Shown one piece after another: positions 42,101-55,470 of a stretch of 64,000 nt of DNA; within the stretch, counting starts at the first letter, position 1, and every line of letters starts with the position of its first letter. The notes below the pieces were generated by a model. That model was given only the letters and a program-made list of their open reading frames with translations, did no database searches and was not told where the DNA came from. Both the position numbers and the translations under genes were made by a program. Source of the stretch: Onchocerca volvulus (Eukaryota > Nematoda > Chromadorea > Rhabditida > Onchocercidae); assembly GCA_000499405.2 (NCBI GenBank), contig HG738138.1, forward strand, positions 20,003,753 to 20,067,752, in the 5' to 3' direction.

Positions 42101-45100
42101 AGAAGCATTATTGAATGTTTGAAGCTTCCTTATTAAAGTCTAGATTCAAGTTCTCTGGCACAGTCCCCAGTGTTTCTCGTGAGCCATTTTGTATAGAATC
42201 TAAGTCAACTTTATTGAAATTAATACCAACGTTATTGTGATCGCTTTTTTCTATTGCTTAGTACTATCTACTAATTCGCATGTTTTTAGAATCAATTTTC
42301 AAATCGGTTTAGATTCCAAATCTTTCGGATTACTTCATTTTGGTGCTCTTAACTATGATGAACGGTATTGTTTTAAATCTTCGCAATAATGTTGTAATTG
42401 CAGCGTGTTTTCTAAAAAAAAAAAAAAAAAATTGGAAATGAAAGAAAGAGAAAAGATTTGAAAATCTTAATATAACAATAAACAAATAATTTAAACATTT
42501 CCAAATTTTAACAACGAAAAATTTGACTACTCTTCACTTCGTGTACTTATTCTTTATCAAAAAATTGAGTGATTCGAAGATCCTTGGAATAATAAGATTA
42601 TTCAACTGCTAATTTGATGAATGCTTAATTTCAAATAACATACTAAAGATAAAATTAATATTAAGGCACATCAGAAAACATTTACGGCCATCAAATCTTA
42701 TATTCATAAAATTATTTTTCATATAAAATTGATTTAAAATTTATACTTAATGAATTTTTCATTCTCCACTTGCTATATATGCATCAGATTAAAATATTTG
42801 GAATCCTGACTCTTGCTTATTACAAATATATTTTTGGGAAAAGAGAAGCCATATTCAGTATAAAATACGAAATCGTCAGCAGACAACTACATTCCATTAA
42901 TTTAATAGATGCAATTTTTTTTGAAAATACTCAAAATACTGAAAGTAACTGATAATACTTTGTTCTACCAATCTGTCATGAGAAAATTTAAATGATAAAG
43001 AAATAAAATCCAACAAAAACAAAAAAAGATTTTCCAAAGTTGGAATAAATTTTTGACAAAAATTTGTTGAATTATTTTGAAAAATGTGACAATAGTGAAA
43101 AATCATTACGCAATGAAAATTTCAGGCATTTTTATAAATGCTATTTGGAATCGCTCTTCTACACTCTCTAATTAGTGCAGCAACCAAAAGTATTGTCAAA
43201 AATAAAAAATGAATGATTGAATTTTTTGCATTCTTAGAATAAATAGTAATTCGGAGAATCTAAAAATAGACTGTGAAGAAAAATTAAGAAGATCAGAAAT
43301 TAACAAACTAACTTGATTGCTTTCTCATGGAAATATTCAAATGATTAATGAGACCACTAGGAGTAATTAGCATCGATTATCAGGACTTGTACTTGAGGAA
43401 GAACAATCAAAACAAAAATATTATTTCATCATGGCTTATGAGTTCATATCTAAGAAATTAATTCAACTGGCACTTGGTTGAAATTCACTTTCTGAAAGAA
43501 TATTTCAGATAAGTTTTAGTTCCAAAATAATTATTTAATAGTTTTTTACAAATTTTAAAAATGAGCCAAAATTCAATAACAGTTCTGACGTGAACTTTTT
43601 CAATGACGCAAATCAAATTGCCAAGTGTAGATAAAATATTAAAATTTGAGTTGGTTATTATAAATAAGAAGCACATTTTTATGCCAAAACTTGAATTTGT
43701 GAAGCAGAAAGGAATATGAAGAAACTTCAAAAAGTGATGGGACCTGCATTGGATTACATTTAGTTCAGATTAAAAAAGTGAAGTTGCAATAATCCCATTC
43801 TCAATTTATTAAATTTGCAATTGAAAATAAAGATAACTGCAGTAATAGTTTCATATGAGCGTAAAGCTACCATCTATTAAGCGAATGTCAAAATTGCTTT
43901 CATTATAAAATTGCAATGTAAATATCGATAATACATGATGAGAGATGACCTATAGACATGCTGCATAATTGGTACATATTTTACCAATAGTAATGCACGT
44001 ATTCGTAAGACAGGTAAATTAATTGCTTAACTGGTTATTGTGGTTGCAAATATACTCACATACTTCATTCTTCAATATTTTCTCGACCAAAATGCATCCA
44101 GAAAAATCGCCATGTGATTAGAAACAAATTCCAAGATGATAGGAACGATTCAATTGAGCAATTTAAAATTTGTACGAATTTATTTCATAATTTAAAATTT
44201 ACAATTAGAGAAATCAAACCTTTTGATTTTCAATAAGCTGAAACATTTTTAAACTTAATGGCACCGTTACATTTTAGTTAGTCTATTAAGGTCACGGTAT
44301 GTTACAGGTCATTTTGCAAATAAAAATTTAATATATTCTTTATCGCTGCCAATGATAAATTAATATTGTTCTAATTAGTGTCTAATAGAAAAATTATGGT
44401 ATACATCTACAGTATCAACTTCATCAGAGCATTTTATCCAAGCTAATACCTATAGTAGTTATATTTAGGCTTTCCTAGAAAGATTTAAAATAAAGAGTCT
44501 TGGGGAGGAAGGCTTCATTGTGGTCAAAGACAATAATCTCTTTACATCACAACTTAAAAAATGAAAATTTTGGTTGTAAGCATGAAGTTAGTTATCATAT
44601 AAGTTTAAACTAAAAAAGAACACATGCGACCAACATTTTTGCGTGATTTCTAGTCTTCATGGGGCTACACTCGTTCGTCGTGAATAAGAACTTGATTGCA
44701 CATTTCTATAATCCATATTTTGATTGAAGACAGCCACATTTTTACATTACAATTTACCGAATTCATTTGCAAGAAGATTTAACATAGTTTCATGTTAATG
44801 ACAGTTGTTCAGGTAAGGCAAAAGATTTCGGCTACAAATTCAGCAATTAGCTTTCAAGTAATTAAAAATTCTTGCAACAATCGAAGAGGGCAATAATATC
44901 TGCTCGCGAAAGGTCTGCAGATAAGATAAGCAACTACTTCGACCTATTCCTAGTTACGAAGTATTGAAACATTAGCAAGAAATAACACACTTGATTTTTG
45001 CAGTTTGCAGATGGGATAATAATTCAAAATTTTCAATCCAAGTTTTGAAAACATTTTTATTCATTAAATTTGTAACGAAATTTGCAGATCTCCTTGTTAA

Positions 45101-47812
45101 AATTCTTAATTTTTGAAACGGTTGAAAAAATTTTTTTTCTTACTTTGATAAAGACTAAAATAATTCATTGAATTATATTTTCACGAATAAGTGAAATCAA
45201 AAGAGCTTTCGCTCCGTTAACAAGCAGTTTTTATTTGCTGGTTGTTTTTGAAAATTCTGGAGAGCAAACAATAGAGCCATTTTATGGGAGCTGAATTCCA
45301 GAGTGAACTTTGTCCGGAAGAAATGCTCCCTAGCAGTTAAATGGAAAATGCTAATAAACTTTCATTCGCTTTGTAGAAATTCAGTGATGCATGGAAAAAA
45401 TAAAATTATGAAATTCTTCAACAGCTCCTTGGAAATCGTTTTGAATTCGCTATTCAAATTTGACAAGGGAAATAAATCGCCATCATTCATTTGAATTTCA
45501 CAAAGAATAGGTCTTGATTCAAAAAGAGTATATTTTAGCAAAAAAATTCTTGTGATTAATATGCAAATTATGCACTCTAATTAAACTATCCTTTTCCATC
45601 TCACTTCTCCTATCTCCATTTTCTTATTTCTCCTCTTACAAGTTTTTCACCAAAAATATCTTCCATCTGATGCTCTGTCTAAATTTAGTTCATCTCCAAA
45701 TAATACTGACACGCTCAGGTAAACAATAACATGTTGATGAGCTCATACATGGCAGTTTATTTAGTTCTTCATTATTTTTTTGATCATTTAAAGTTCCATT
45801 TAGTCATATTATTTTAGATTGTAGATGAAGTAAGAATTCCCATTTTTCTGAAAAATTTTCAAAATTCGATTAAATGATAAGTATTTCCGGTAATTTTTGC
45901 TACAGAAAAAAAAAAAAAAAAATTGCAGTTATTAAGGTCGCTGTTTGCTTCCTCTCCTTTTAAATCTTAAACTTAAAAAAGCGTTTTCTTCTCACTCTGA
46001 ATTCACTTCTACCTTTTTATCACTTTCAAGCAATAATTCAATATTAGAAGTCCTCTCAGCACTTTTCTACTTCATCTATTTTTATGCTACGCCAGAATTT
46101 CCACAGTAATGATCGCAATCACTTTAGATAATATTGCTGTTAATTTGAACAGCTAGCTTGAAGTAATTATAAGGATAAATTGGATGGAATGAAGATGAAA
46201 TTGACTAACTTCTATGTTAATAGAACTTCAGAAAAGGTATGCATTGAATATTATTAGAATTGTTTTCCAAAGATTACAGTATCTTGTCATTTCCAATAAT
46301 TCATATCGTGAAAGTTGCAAAAACGTAGAAAAAGATTTCTGTAACTCATTAATTAAAGAAAGTTAATTGAAAAAATGGCTCGGAATTAATTGAAAAAAGA
46401 AGCTTCAGATAACATATCGTAAAGATGCTGCAGTTTATCGTTTATGAAAGAAAAGATCGAAGATCCGAGAAAGAATTGATCAATGACGCCGCATTTCAGG
46501 GAATCCAACTGAAAAAGGAGTCAACAAAGGAGTTTTAGATTCAGCCTCCCATTTCAGCCCTATTGCACTTCGATTTTCAAAAATAAGCTTATCAATCATC
46601 AATCTTTTATGCCACACAATATGACGAACGAGAATTGAGTAATCATTAGCTCAATCTAACTAAAATAAATGTGTAGTCATAAAAAGATGAAGTGAAACTT
46701 ACTGAACTGCTCAAATTAGACATTCATCAACTTCAGTTAAACTAAAATGGGATAGCATTTGTTCCTCAAATAGCAGTCGAATTGAATACGTCGTATTCAG
46801 CTAGAATAGTTAGATGTCTTTTTGAACACAGCAGAACTTCTCGAAAAATTGAAAAAATTCGAGAAGTGAATTATGCGAGCTGGTAGTCATGTTTAGAATG
46901 TAAAAAATTCAAAGTCATATTATCAACAGCTTGATTGTTTTTGTCATCGAAAAAGCAGTACAGTTATGAGTCATCGCACTTATATCGTTTTTTCTAAAGA
47001 ATATTTGATTAATGTTTTTCTTTTACTTTAATCTTCTAATTTACTTCGAAAATTTTTGGAACAAAAATTTCGATTGGCTTTGAATAAAAGAACTTTTTTG
47101 GTTCCATTATCCGAATAAGTTCATTTTTAAAGAATACTTCGACATAGTTCATCATTTAATCCACGCTGACTGAAAAGAACTTGAAAATTGTTTTCCAATC
47201 AAGAAAAAAGTTACAAGGCATAGCTGAAAAGAGCTATAAAAGGCCTAAGGTTTCAAGAGATTGAAAATAAATAATAGCTTTTTTTTAAGTCTGAAAATCT
47301 CCTTAAAACTTTTCAGTGTTTATGAATACCTAAAGCTTTCGACAGGTGATTTTTCGCTTTAAAAGGCTAAGGTCTAGTACTAATAGTATATTAATAATAA
47401 ATCAAACTGCAAATTGGAATGAAAAAAAAAAAGTTGGAATGCTTTTATTTATATATACTATGTTTATAGAGGGAAGAATAAAAAATTCATGCTGAAGAAA
47501 CTGTTCAACAAAAGTCTGCTTATGTCTATTATTGATGAACGAAACTTTTTTTAGACTGTGCATTTTTATTTGCTTATCATTGATATTTCATGAAAGCACT
47601 GAAATTAAAGATTCGAAAAGTTTGTAGAAAAGGAAGGAATAAATTAGATTAGTAGCAAATTCTGTTTCACTACTTCAGCGACTTCCGTTTAAAACATACG
47701 AAATGAGACGAAGACAAATTGAATATTAGAATATGTTGTCAGGAAGCGAACTGAAATTTAACTAATTTCTTCAAGTGCTTCGAATTTTGCACACTTATAG
47801 AAGCGATTTCCG

Positions 47813-47850
<38 letters not shown>

Positions 47851-48057
47851 GTTATCATGACTGTTCTCGTTACTCTGATAAATTGATCCTTATAAGCAAA
47901 CAATAATGAAGTAGAAATTATGACACTGTTTTCTTCACCTAACTTTCTAGTGAAATCCAAAGCTATACGATAATTTCAATTCTATAGTTTTTTGTTTCAA
48001 CAAAAGTGACAAGAAGAATTTATGAATCAGATGTTATTAACGTGAAATTCATTAAAG
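39189..48057. other. Large gene desert
   Basis: Nearly 9 kb of AT-rich sequence holds only short chance-level open frames, for example 40064-40285, 41400-41648 and 45303-45494. A (TA)n run lies at 47817-47848. I could not assign any exon, RNA gene or element. Single small exons of long-intron genes could be missed. Confidence 0.45.
47817..47848. repeat. (TA)n microsatellite
   Basis: About 15 uninterrupted AT units. Confidence 0.95.
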
Positions 48058-48438
48058 ACTCCAACTGGCGAAAATAGATCACGAAAAATAAGTCCCAATA
48101 ATTTTGGATTTTCTGAAAAAGATAGTCTGAGTGCATTTTTTAGATCTATGACAAGTTTGTCATCGGCTATCTGCAATGGCGCTGAAGAAATGAATAGTGC
48201 GGAGGTAAGAGCTTTTAAATTCAGTAAATAATTTCAGTATAAATAAGCGGATTTAAACTTTTGAAATATATGAGCAATTTATATGTAAAGCTCAAAAGAA
48301 ACATTTCTGTCAATCATAATAATATGGTCTGAAAATAGGTGCTCAGTTCTATCACCGGTATGTATATTGAGACGAAATGATGCGTGAAAATTATATTGCA
48401 GATATTTGAAAACAGAAACATGAGGGATTTGATATAGT
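48058..48438 (+). CDS. Candidate coding exon(s), unrecognised
   Basis: The plus-strand frame opening at 48058 or slightly later reads TPTGENRSRKISPNNF and then SLSAFFRSMTSLSSAICNG, and ends GCGGAG|GTAAGA, a good donor near 48205. A possible partner follows an acceptor ATATTGCAG near 48402 and reads IFENRNMRDLI to a TAG, in matching phase. The serine-rich, hydrophilic text would suit a C-terminal tail. No upstream exon was found in the 9 kb before it, so this may be a fragment. Confidence 0.25.
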
Positions 48439-50677
48439 GAGGTGTATTTTTCATTTCAGATTATTTTCTGAAGTTTCTGTTCAAATCTGAAACAGAGTTT
48501 GACAAGCTAATTAACGAGCCACTCCATCATAAGAATAATGTCTCATAATAATACTTGACTGTGATATTTTTCGGTAAACCAAGACATCAAAAAACTATAA
48601 TTTGACATTTTATAATATCTGTTTATATTTAGAATACTAATATCTGTTAGCATATTTTACTGTATTTGTAAATATATTTAGAAATTGACCATTCTTGCCG
48701 TTCCTGGTTACAAATTGTAGATCTTCTTTTAGTAGGGAAATGTTTGCAGTAATTTGATTCGTTACCATGATAATCCGTGTCAACGGTAGATATAATGCCA
48801 TGCTGGATGTCACTATTGCCAACACAAAATTAGTCCATCATTGTCAACTATTATATCTGAAATTTACATCGAAATTTTTAAAGACTTCCGGAAAATTAGG
48901 AGCAGTGTGCTATAAAGCACGAATATAAGCATGCTCGATACGAAGGAAGTATTGATGAACAGCCGCTGTACAATATTATGCTTGTCAGAGAAAAATTCTG
49001 CGACATAAAAGTCAATTTTTTGTAAATTTAAATTTTATTCTTGTTATTACAGACATTTCTAATACAGTGAGATCATTTATTCATTTTCGTCATACCTGCT
49101 TTATGCAAGAGAAAAAATTAATGAGAAGATTTACTTATTTTAACTTCAACACTAAAACAAAAATAGAAATATTTTATTTCAAATAGATAAAGGTGTAATA
49201 TTAAAATATTACACCCAAAATTCATCATAATGCCGAAAATTCTTTTCTCTCAGAAGTCTGTACAAATAATAGCAGTAGATGAGTTTGAACCTATTTATTT
49301 CTCTTAGCATCATCATCTGCGATTTCTGCGGCATCAGTAGCAATGAATGACTGAAAACTTTGTTAGTAAATGTGATATAAACAAATGCTACTGGAATTTG
49401 AGAATCAGTTTTAAGGGAAAACCGAAATTTCATTGAATGAATTGACGAAATTCATGTTCTGATGGATGAAAATGATATATATTCAGTAATTTTTGAAATG
49501 TAAATTGGCCAACGTTTTATGAAATATTATAATATGACATATAATATACAAATAATTCTGAATGAAATTTTACGCCGAACAAGCCGCCTTCCCATAATAC
49601 CTTGTCGAAACACAGCTTATATTTTATAAAAAGTTTCATAGCATTTTTTTGGAAGATTCATCCTTGTTCATCATTTGATTTTAAATAAAATGAATTCAAT
49701 ACGTGCGATGAATTTGCACGACTTCAAATATTGAAGTATTATGACATCATGAATAGCAGTGAAATTTCATGGATGATGCTATAAATTTCATTGCAAAATG
49801 AATTTGAATTTCAGCAAGAAATAAAACGAGAATTTAAGAAACTAAAATTGATGGGGAAATTTGAAACTGCTGAACTAAGAAGAAGCAAAAGCAAAACCAA
49901 GACTGCAATTTTTAAAGTTGCATTGTGTGAGAAACAACGGTTATATATTGAAGTCATTCTGAAATTCAAAAGGACATGATCATTCTTTATCTTTGCAGGA
50001 ATTTTTTCTAACAAACTTAATGTAAAAAGTTCTCATAAATTTTGTGTGTACTAAATTTAGTATACAATGAGCCTGAAAACAATATTTTAGGTAACACTTT
50101 CTCAAAATCTTTATACAATTGAAAGTTAACCAAAAATTTTATTCTGATTGGCTTTATATACACAGCAAAATTTCGCAAGGAAATATTGTCATAAAATTTT
50201 AAAATGAAGTAAATTAAATATAATCGTAAATTCTGAGTGAAATTGTTGTTTTTTATGTGAATCCTTGGACACGTAGTTTAACTAAAAATGCCGAAAACTC
50301 ATCCACTAAATGCATAATTTATGGAAAATTGCCAGCATAAAACAGGCATATTCTTACAACCTGAATGATGTCAAAGTTTGCCTCACTGCAGCTATCAAAT
50401 TGTTATAAGCCAACATAATTCAGAAATATATAAACGGCTCGTAACTTGATAAAATGTCTTTCAATAAAAGTGAGGAATTCAGGAATGGAACGATTGTCAA
50501 CTAAAAAGATCGATTACTCTCTGATAAAATAAATTTCAAATTGACATTTCTATATGTTACTCAGCTGCAGCATTCAAATATTCTGTTTTCATTAGTCATA
50601 ATTTAAAAAATTACTTCACCCATTTCAGCTCACTTTTAGAACGAAAAAAAAAAAAAGGAATGAAACATATATTCTAG

Positions 50678-50731
50678 GATTCTATGAATTGTAATGTTTG
50701 ATGAAATTCTATGAATTGTTATGTTTGATGA
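50678..50731. repeat. Two-copy 27-base tandem repeat
   Basis: ATTCTATGAATTGTAATG plus TTTGATGAA is repeated immediately with a single base change. Confidence 0.85.
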
Positions 50732-51539
50732 AAAATAATTTAATTTAAAGTGATGAACTGCGTTCTAAATTTCACTTCCTTTTATGTTCACGTTGAAGAG
50801 TGAGCCTCAAGTGCATGATAGCATTATCACTTCTATTTTAAAGCATTTTAAAAACTTTCTGATAGGAAAAACTGATAAATGTGATAATATGTTAACTTTA
50901 CTATTACCATATAGGCAGTGAGTGAATGAATGGAGAGTATTTGTAAATTATGGATTTGGTAGAAAATGCCCGGATAAGTTTTATATTCAACATGAAAGTT
51001 GAATGCCGAGCTATAGAATGATAATCCCATAGGGATTATTAAGATTTAAAGAAAACGGATATGAGAAGGTAGAGAGTGTGATAGCGAATTATTGTTTTTA
51101 GATAAAACTGATTGAGACGGAACTGGAGCCATTGCTTTAAATAGGGAAATAAATGCTGTATAGCCTTTAGGAAGTTTAACAAGCAATTTCAATATTTCAA
51201 AAACATTATTCTCAAACATTCCCTATAAAAAATAAAAGACAAGCAACTGTCACTGTAAGCTGTTACTTGAAACAGACACTATTTCGAACTCTTTCAACGG
51301 AATTATACTGCTTGCGAGTGAATTTTTTTTCTTATTTTCAATTAACCATGTAACTGACGCCAAGCTCATATCACTAGCACAAGCTTAAAGACTGATTCAG
51401 GCTAATATGATCAATATGAGTTGCAGTGGAAAAAATCGCACAATGAGAAGCTGTCAGATGAAACCAGAATATTTCGAGAAATTTCGAGTTCATTGTTTGA
51501 AATAATTGAAATGAAATAATTAAGGAATTGCACACTGTA

Positions 51540-51589
51540 ATTATGACATTTCCGGCTACAGAAAATTATGACATTTCCGGCTACAGAAA
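51540..51589. repeat. Two-copy tandem repeat (about 25 bases)
   Basis: TTATGACATTTCCGGCTACA followed by GAAA occurs twice in direct succession. Confidence 0.85.
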
Positions 51590-51716
51590 TGCACTGTGAT
51601 AACTTTGCAATGATTTATAATCTCAAATAACGATAACTTTATCCTTAGAAAAATTTCACAAATGAACATTTATTTGCAGAGTAACTAGAGTGAGTGGAGA
51701 GTAGTTCTATGTTATT

Positions 51717-51820
51717 CACCACACCACAGTATACCACACACCACACCACACCACACCACACTACACTACACCACACCACATCACATCACACCACAACATA
51801 CTGCACCATACCACACAACA
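51717..51820 (+). repeat. CCACA pentanucleotide array (left)
   Basis: About 20 CCACA-like units with single-base variants (CTACA, TCACA). It is strongly strand-asymmetric: the plus strand has almost no G. Confidence 0.95.
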
Positions 51821-52655
51821 AAGAAAAAAATGGTCAAAAAATAGTTTTTTAAAGTGATAAAATATTTCACTTCAACATAAAAAGATGTTGAGCAATAGTA
51901 AAATCACAGGCATTTTGGGAATTAAAAAAATCCAGTAACGCAGCAAAGTTAAAGAGGTACAATGAAATCTTTTTTCATATTCATCCAACAATGCCACAGT
52001 CAATGTATTAATAATTAGAAAACAAATATCAATAAAACCTTTGTATTAAAAAAATTTTTATAAATATCATAGCAAAATAGTTCAAAAATTATTCAAATTT
52101 ATTTAAATAAAAATGCAAACAACGAAAGAAATAATCTATTCGGCAATAAAAGCTTAAATCAGTCATCGAGTCTTAACACAGAACACATTATGAAAAATGC
52201 AAAATATCATTTGAAGGATTATATTAATTGTTAAGATTAAAAAAGATTAACTAATAAAATACAACATGAGATATTAAGACAAATGTTGGTAATTTATGAA
52301 ATTGATACAAACATTTAAATCAAATTTAAACTAATTAAACTCAACAATAATGATATTTCGGAAAATCAATGATGATTAGAATTCTAAATACTGAATAACA
52401 AATTGTAAAGGACTCGAGAAATGAAGATCTGGATGTAGTTCAATGAATACGGGTTCTAATTCGTGAAATGGAGCTCTAACTGATTACATTACATTGTCGA
52501 CTTAGCACTCAGTATATCACGCACAGAGTAATTTCAAAATCAGTTGTAATTCAAGTTACCGCATCCAACTTGACCTCAACCAGTGTGACAATATCTGACA
52601 AGAACAGATCAGGCATTTATTCGGTCGAGATAATATAATGCTCAATACCGTAGAT

Positions 52656-52881
52656 TTATGTATTCGACGGATATTCGCATCGAGAAGTGAAAGAACAAAA
52701 AGATTTGACGTCAATCGTGGAAAAGGGAGGAAATAATTGCTGCTGCTGTATTCCTGATGCAAAAGAACAGGAAATCGAAAAAGTGACCAAAAGCATCTGG
52801 AAGCATTTGGATCAAGCTAGAAAGACCATCTTGCATTCCTTTGACTGGCTTTTAATTCTGATATTTTTTGATGATGCATAA
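52656..52881 (+). CDS. Candidate terminal exon (75 codons), unrecognised
   Basis: An acceptor AATACCGTAG ends at 52655; the following frame reads IYVFDGYSHREVKEQKD, then a four-cysteine run in NCCCCIPDAKEQE, then KVTKSIWKHLDQARK and HSFDWLLILIFF, ending at a TAA at 52879-52881. The text looks like real protein, with a Cys cluster and amphipathic helix. The upstream sequence (52555-52640) is also coding-like in another frame, but the gap is too short for an intron. The exon lies between two CCACA arrays. Confidence 0.3.
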
Positions 52882-53059
52882 TTTCCTCAATTTAATGACC
52901 TCTTTTTACTGGGAGATAATTTTGATTTATTTGCCTATCACAATAAGTTGTATTATTCGTAATATTTTCTGATGCCTTAATATTCAATATATTCAATATT
53001 CAATATGTAATATTCAATATATGCCTCATATTTTAATTATAAATCGATTGAAATCAGTA

Positions 53060-53140
53060 ACCACATCATGTACCACACCATACCGCTCCAACCACACCAC
53101 CACACCGCACTGCACTATGCCACACTACACCACACCAAAC
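53060..53140 (+). repeat. CCACA pentanucleotide array (right)
   Basis: A second, more degenerate CCACA/CCACT array in the same orientation as the one 1.3 kb to the left. Confidence 0.9.
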
Positions 53141-54949
53141 CAATTTAATCAGCGACATAAACGGAATGTTTACCAGAATTTTATCTAATTGAATGAAAAA
53201 GCAATATTTTTTTCAATAAGGAATAAATTTTCAGAAAGGAATAAATGCAAAGATGCGAAAAATTTTTCAATTATTTTGTCAAAAAGACAAAAAATGGCTG
53301 GAAATACCTAACATACGCTAACCGACAGCATGAATGATATATTAAATTCATTTTATTCGAGAAAAAAAAATTCAAATATCTCAAAATAGTAGTCATCAAA
53401 ATGTAATAAAAATGACTGCAAGTTTTTGAAGTAGTAATTGTTGTTTTCTTAAATCTAAATTCAATAGTTTCGAGTTTAATTTGAAAGTGAACTTTTATCC
53501 GTGAATGTATTTTGAATTTGGTTAAATTTAAAGAATAATGAAGTACACTATAGTAAATTAGCTATAAATTTATGGAAACAAGCTGCCTGATGTCAGCAAA
53601 GCACATGCATATTTGTCAGACATTTCAGACAGAACTTTCTATAATTAGATATATCCAAATCCTCCCCGAGTCTAAATTTTTTCTTCTTCCGGAAGGCAGG
53701 AAGAGACTAGTTATGGAATAATAATCGTTTGTGTCAAGAGGATGCGCAAGAACAACAAAATATGACGTTTATAGAAATCCCTCCTGACATATATTCAAGT
53801 TTGATTCATTGTTAAAAAATAAAGGGCTCAAATATGTCTCAAATATTTTGGATTTTATTTTTCCTGCTATTCATTATGGAAATTTTTTCTCAAATTTTAG
53901 CTTTTCTCAAGAGATTAAATTAAATTAGCATATAATGACTATTTCTTATTAACATAATCGGTTCAACAATTTATTAATAAATAACTCACACTTTGACATT
54001 TGTATTGTACTTAAATTCATTATGGACTATCTACTAGATTTACTTAGTAGCAGATAAATTAGTCAAACTATGAATCATACTGAAATGAATCAGATAATCT
54101 AAAGAAATGCTAATGAATGATTTGTTAGCTCATCAAAGATAATGCAAGTTGCTCAATGAATTATACTGTTTATGAAAAAGTTCTTAACAATCGTCTGGTA
54201 ATAACTAGTACCACTTGCAAACTACAGGCATCTTGTAAACAAAGTACGTACTAAAATTCTGATAGTAGTGATATCATCCAACTAAATGAAACTGTTCAAG
54301 TCATTATGCTATACAAGTTGGTCGACGAAAGACAATTCAATCTCACTGGATAATATCAACTGTCAAAATCGACAACATTAATTCGGTTTGAAAACATCAT
54401 CAGTTTATTTGGCAATTAAAATCAGTGTTAGTTTTTAGATTAGTGCTGATATAGTTTGCTTAGGATGCCTGATTGGTTAGAATTTCAGTTTTGGAGCCGA
54501 CATCTGAAGTGATTATATTCGGGTATGCAATCGATGAAATACAATTCTAAAAGATATTAGGCAATTGATATTCAACAAATACAACTGAATTGAAAAATTG
54601 GCTAGGAGGAAATTATTTCTCAGTAAATTTTGGAACGTTTTTGTTGCGGAAATTATATGTAATCAACTAAAAATACTACACTCAAGAAATGGCTGATCAC
54701 TACCAACTTTTGTTTACTACTCTTTTTTCCAGGAAACTTTTGCTTCATCTCACGTCAACATTAAGAAGTCTTTGTACCATTTATCGTTTGAAGATTCCCT
54801 TGAAAAGTATTTAAGTTCAGAAGAGTAAGCATAGAGGGTGTTGATAAAACCGAAATATTTATAATGTAAATAAAATGAAATAACCCAAATAATCTTTACA
54901 GAAGAATTTGCTAATCTCAGCAAATGAGTCACTTATTTATATATGGATA

Positions 54950-55470
54950 CAAAGGCCTTTATTCTCAAATCATCTCATTTGGTAAGAGAGCTTATGGACA
55001 TCGTGTAAAATTTGAGATGTCAATTGTCAAGATAGTTAAAGGACTGAGCCTTGTGAGAACTGTCCATCTGAACCTTAGTCCTCATGACCAATCTTTTGTA
55101 TGACTAATGTGTGAACCTCGGCCCACTATCCAACCCAAGAATGATCCATATATAAAAAGAGAGCTTTTGGGGCACCAATATCAGTATCAGCAGAAACATT
55201 AGGGGGATCGGAGCGAATGGTTTTTTCTACATGAGGATGTACAAGCAGTCCTCTGAAGTCAGTTCCTGCTACATCCGCGTCTTAGACGAGATTAGTCCTT
55301 TCAACTTCAGTATCAGTGGCAAATCCAATTCAATATTAAAGCGATTTCAACGGCAGAACAAGCGACAATTCAGAAGACCACTGTTAGTATCTTTTATATT
55401 TACCGTGTATTATTCGTTTATTGCTTAACTACTTTATTAAACAATATTGTGTATAATATCGAATATCGAA
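54950..55470 (+). mobile_element. Possible solo LTR or promoter-bearing retroelement remnant
   Basis: The block is more GC-rich than its flanks. It has a strong TATA box (CATATATAAAAAGAG, about 55147-55161) with a start-site-like region 25-30 bases on, then a coding-like frame (MRMYKQSSEVSSCYIRVLDE, from 55231) and a T-rich end with TTATTAAACAATATTGTGTA. This arrangement is usual for LTRs. No second LTR copy, primer-binding site, polyprotein or target duplication was seen, so the boundaries are guesses. It could instead be the start of an unrecognised gene. Confidence 0.25.

Larger units (their letters stand above)
48440..52655. other. Gene-poor stretch with short tandem repeats
   Basis: A minus-strand open frame at 48640-48845 contains a hydrophobic run (FVLAIVTSSMALYLPLTRII) that could be a membrane segment from a decayed receptor gene. 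A plus-strand frame after an acceptor AATTTCAG near 49814 reads QEIKREFKKLKLMGKF. Neither can be linked to other exons. Two small tandem duplications lie at 50678-50731 and 51540-51589, and a CCACA array at 51717-51820. Confidence 0.4.
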
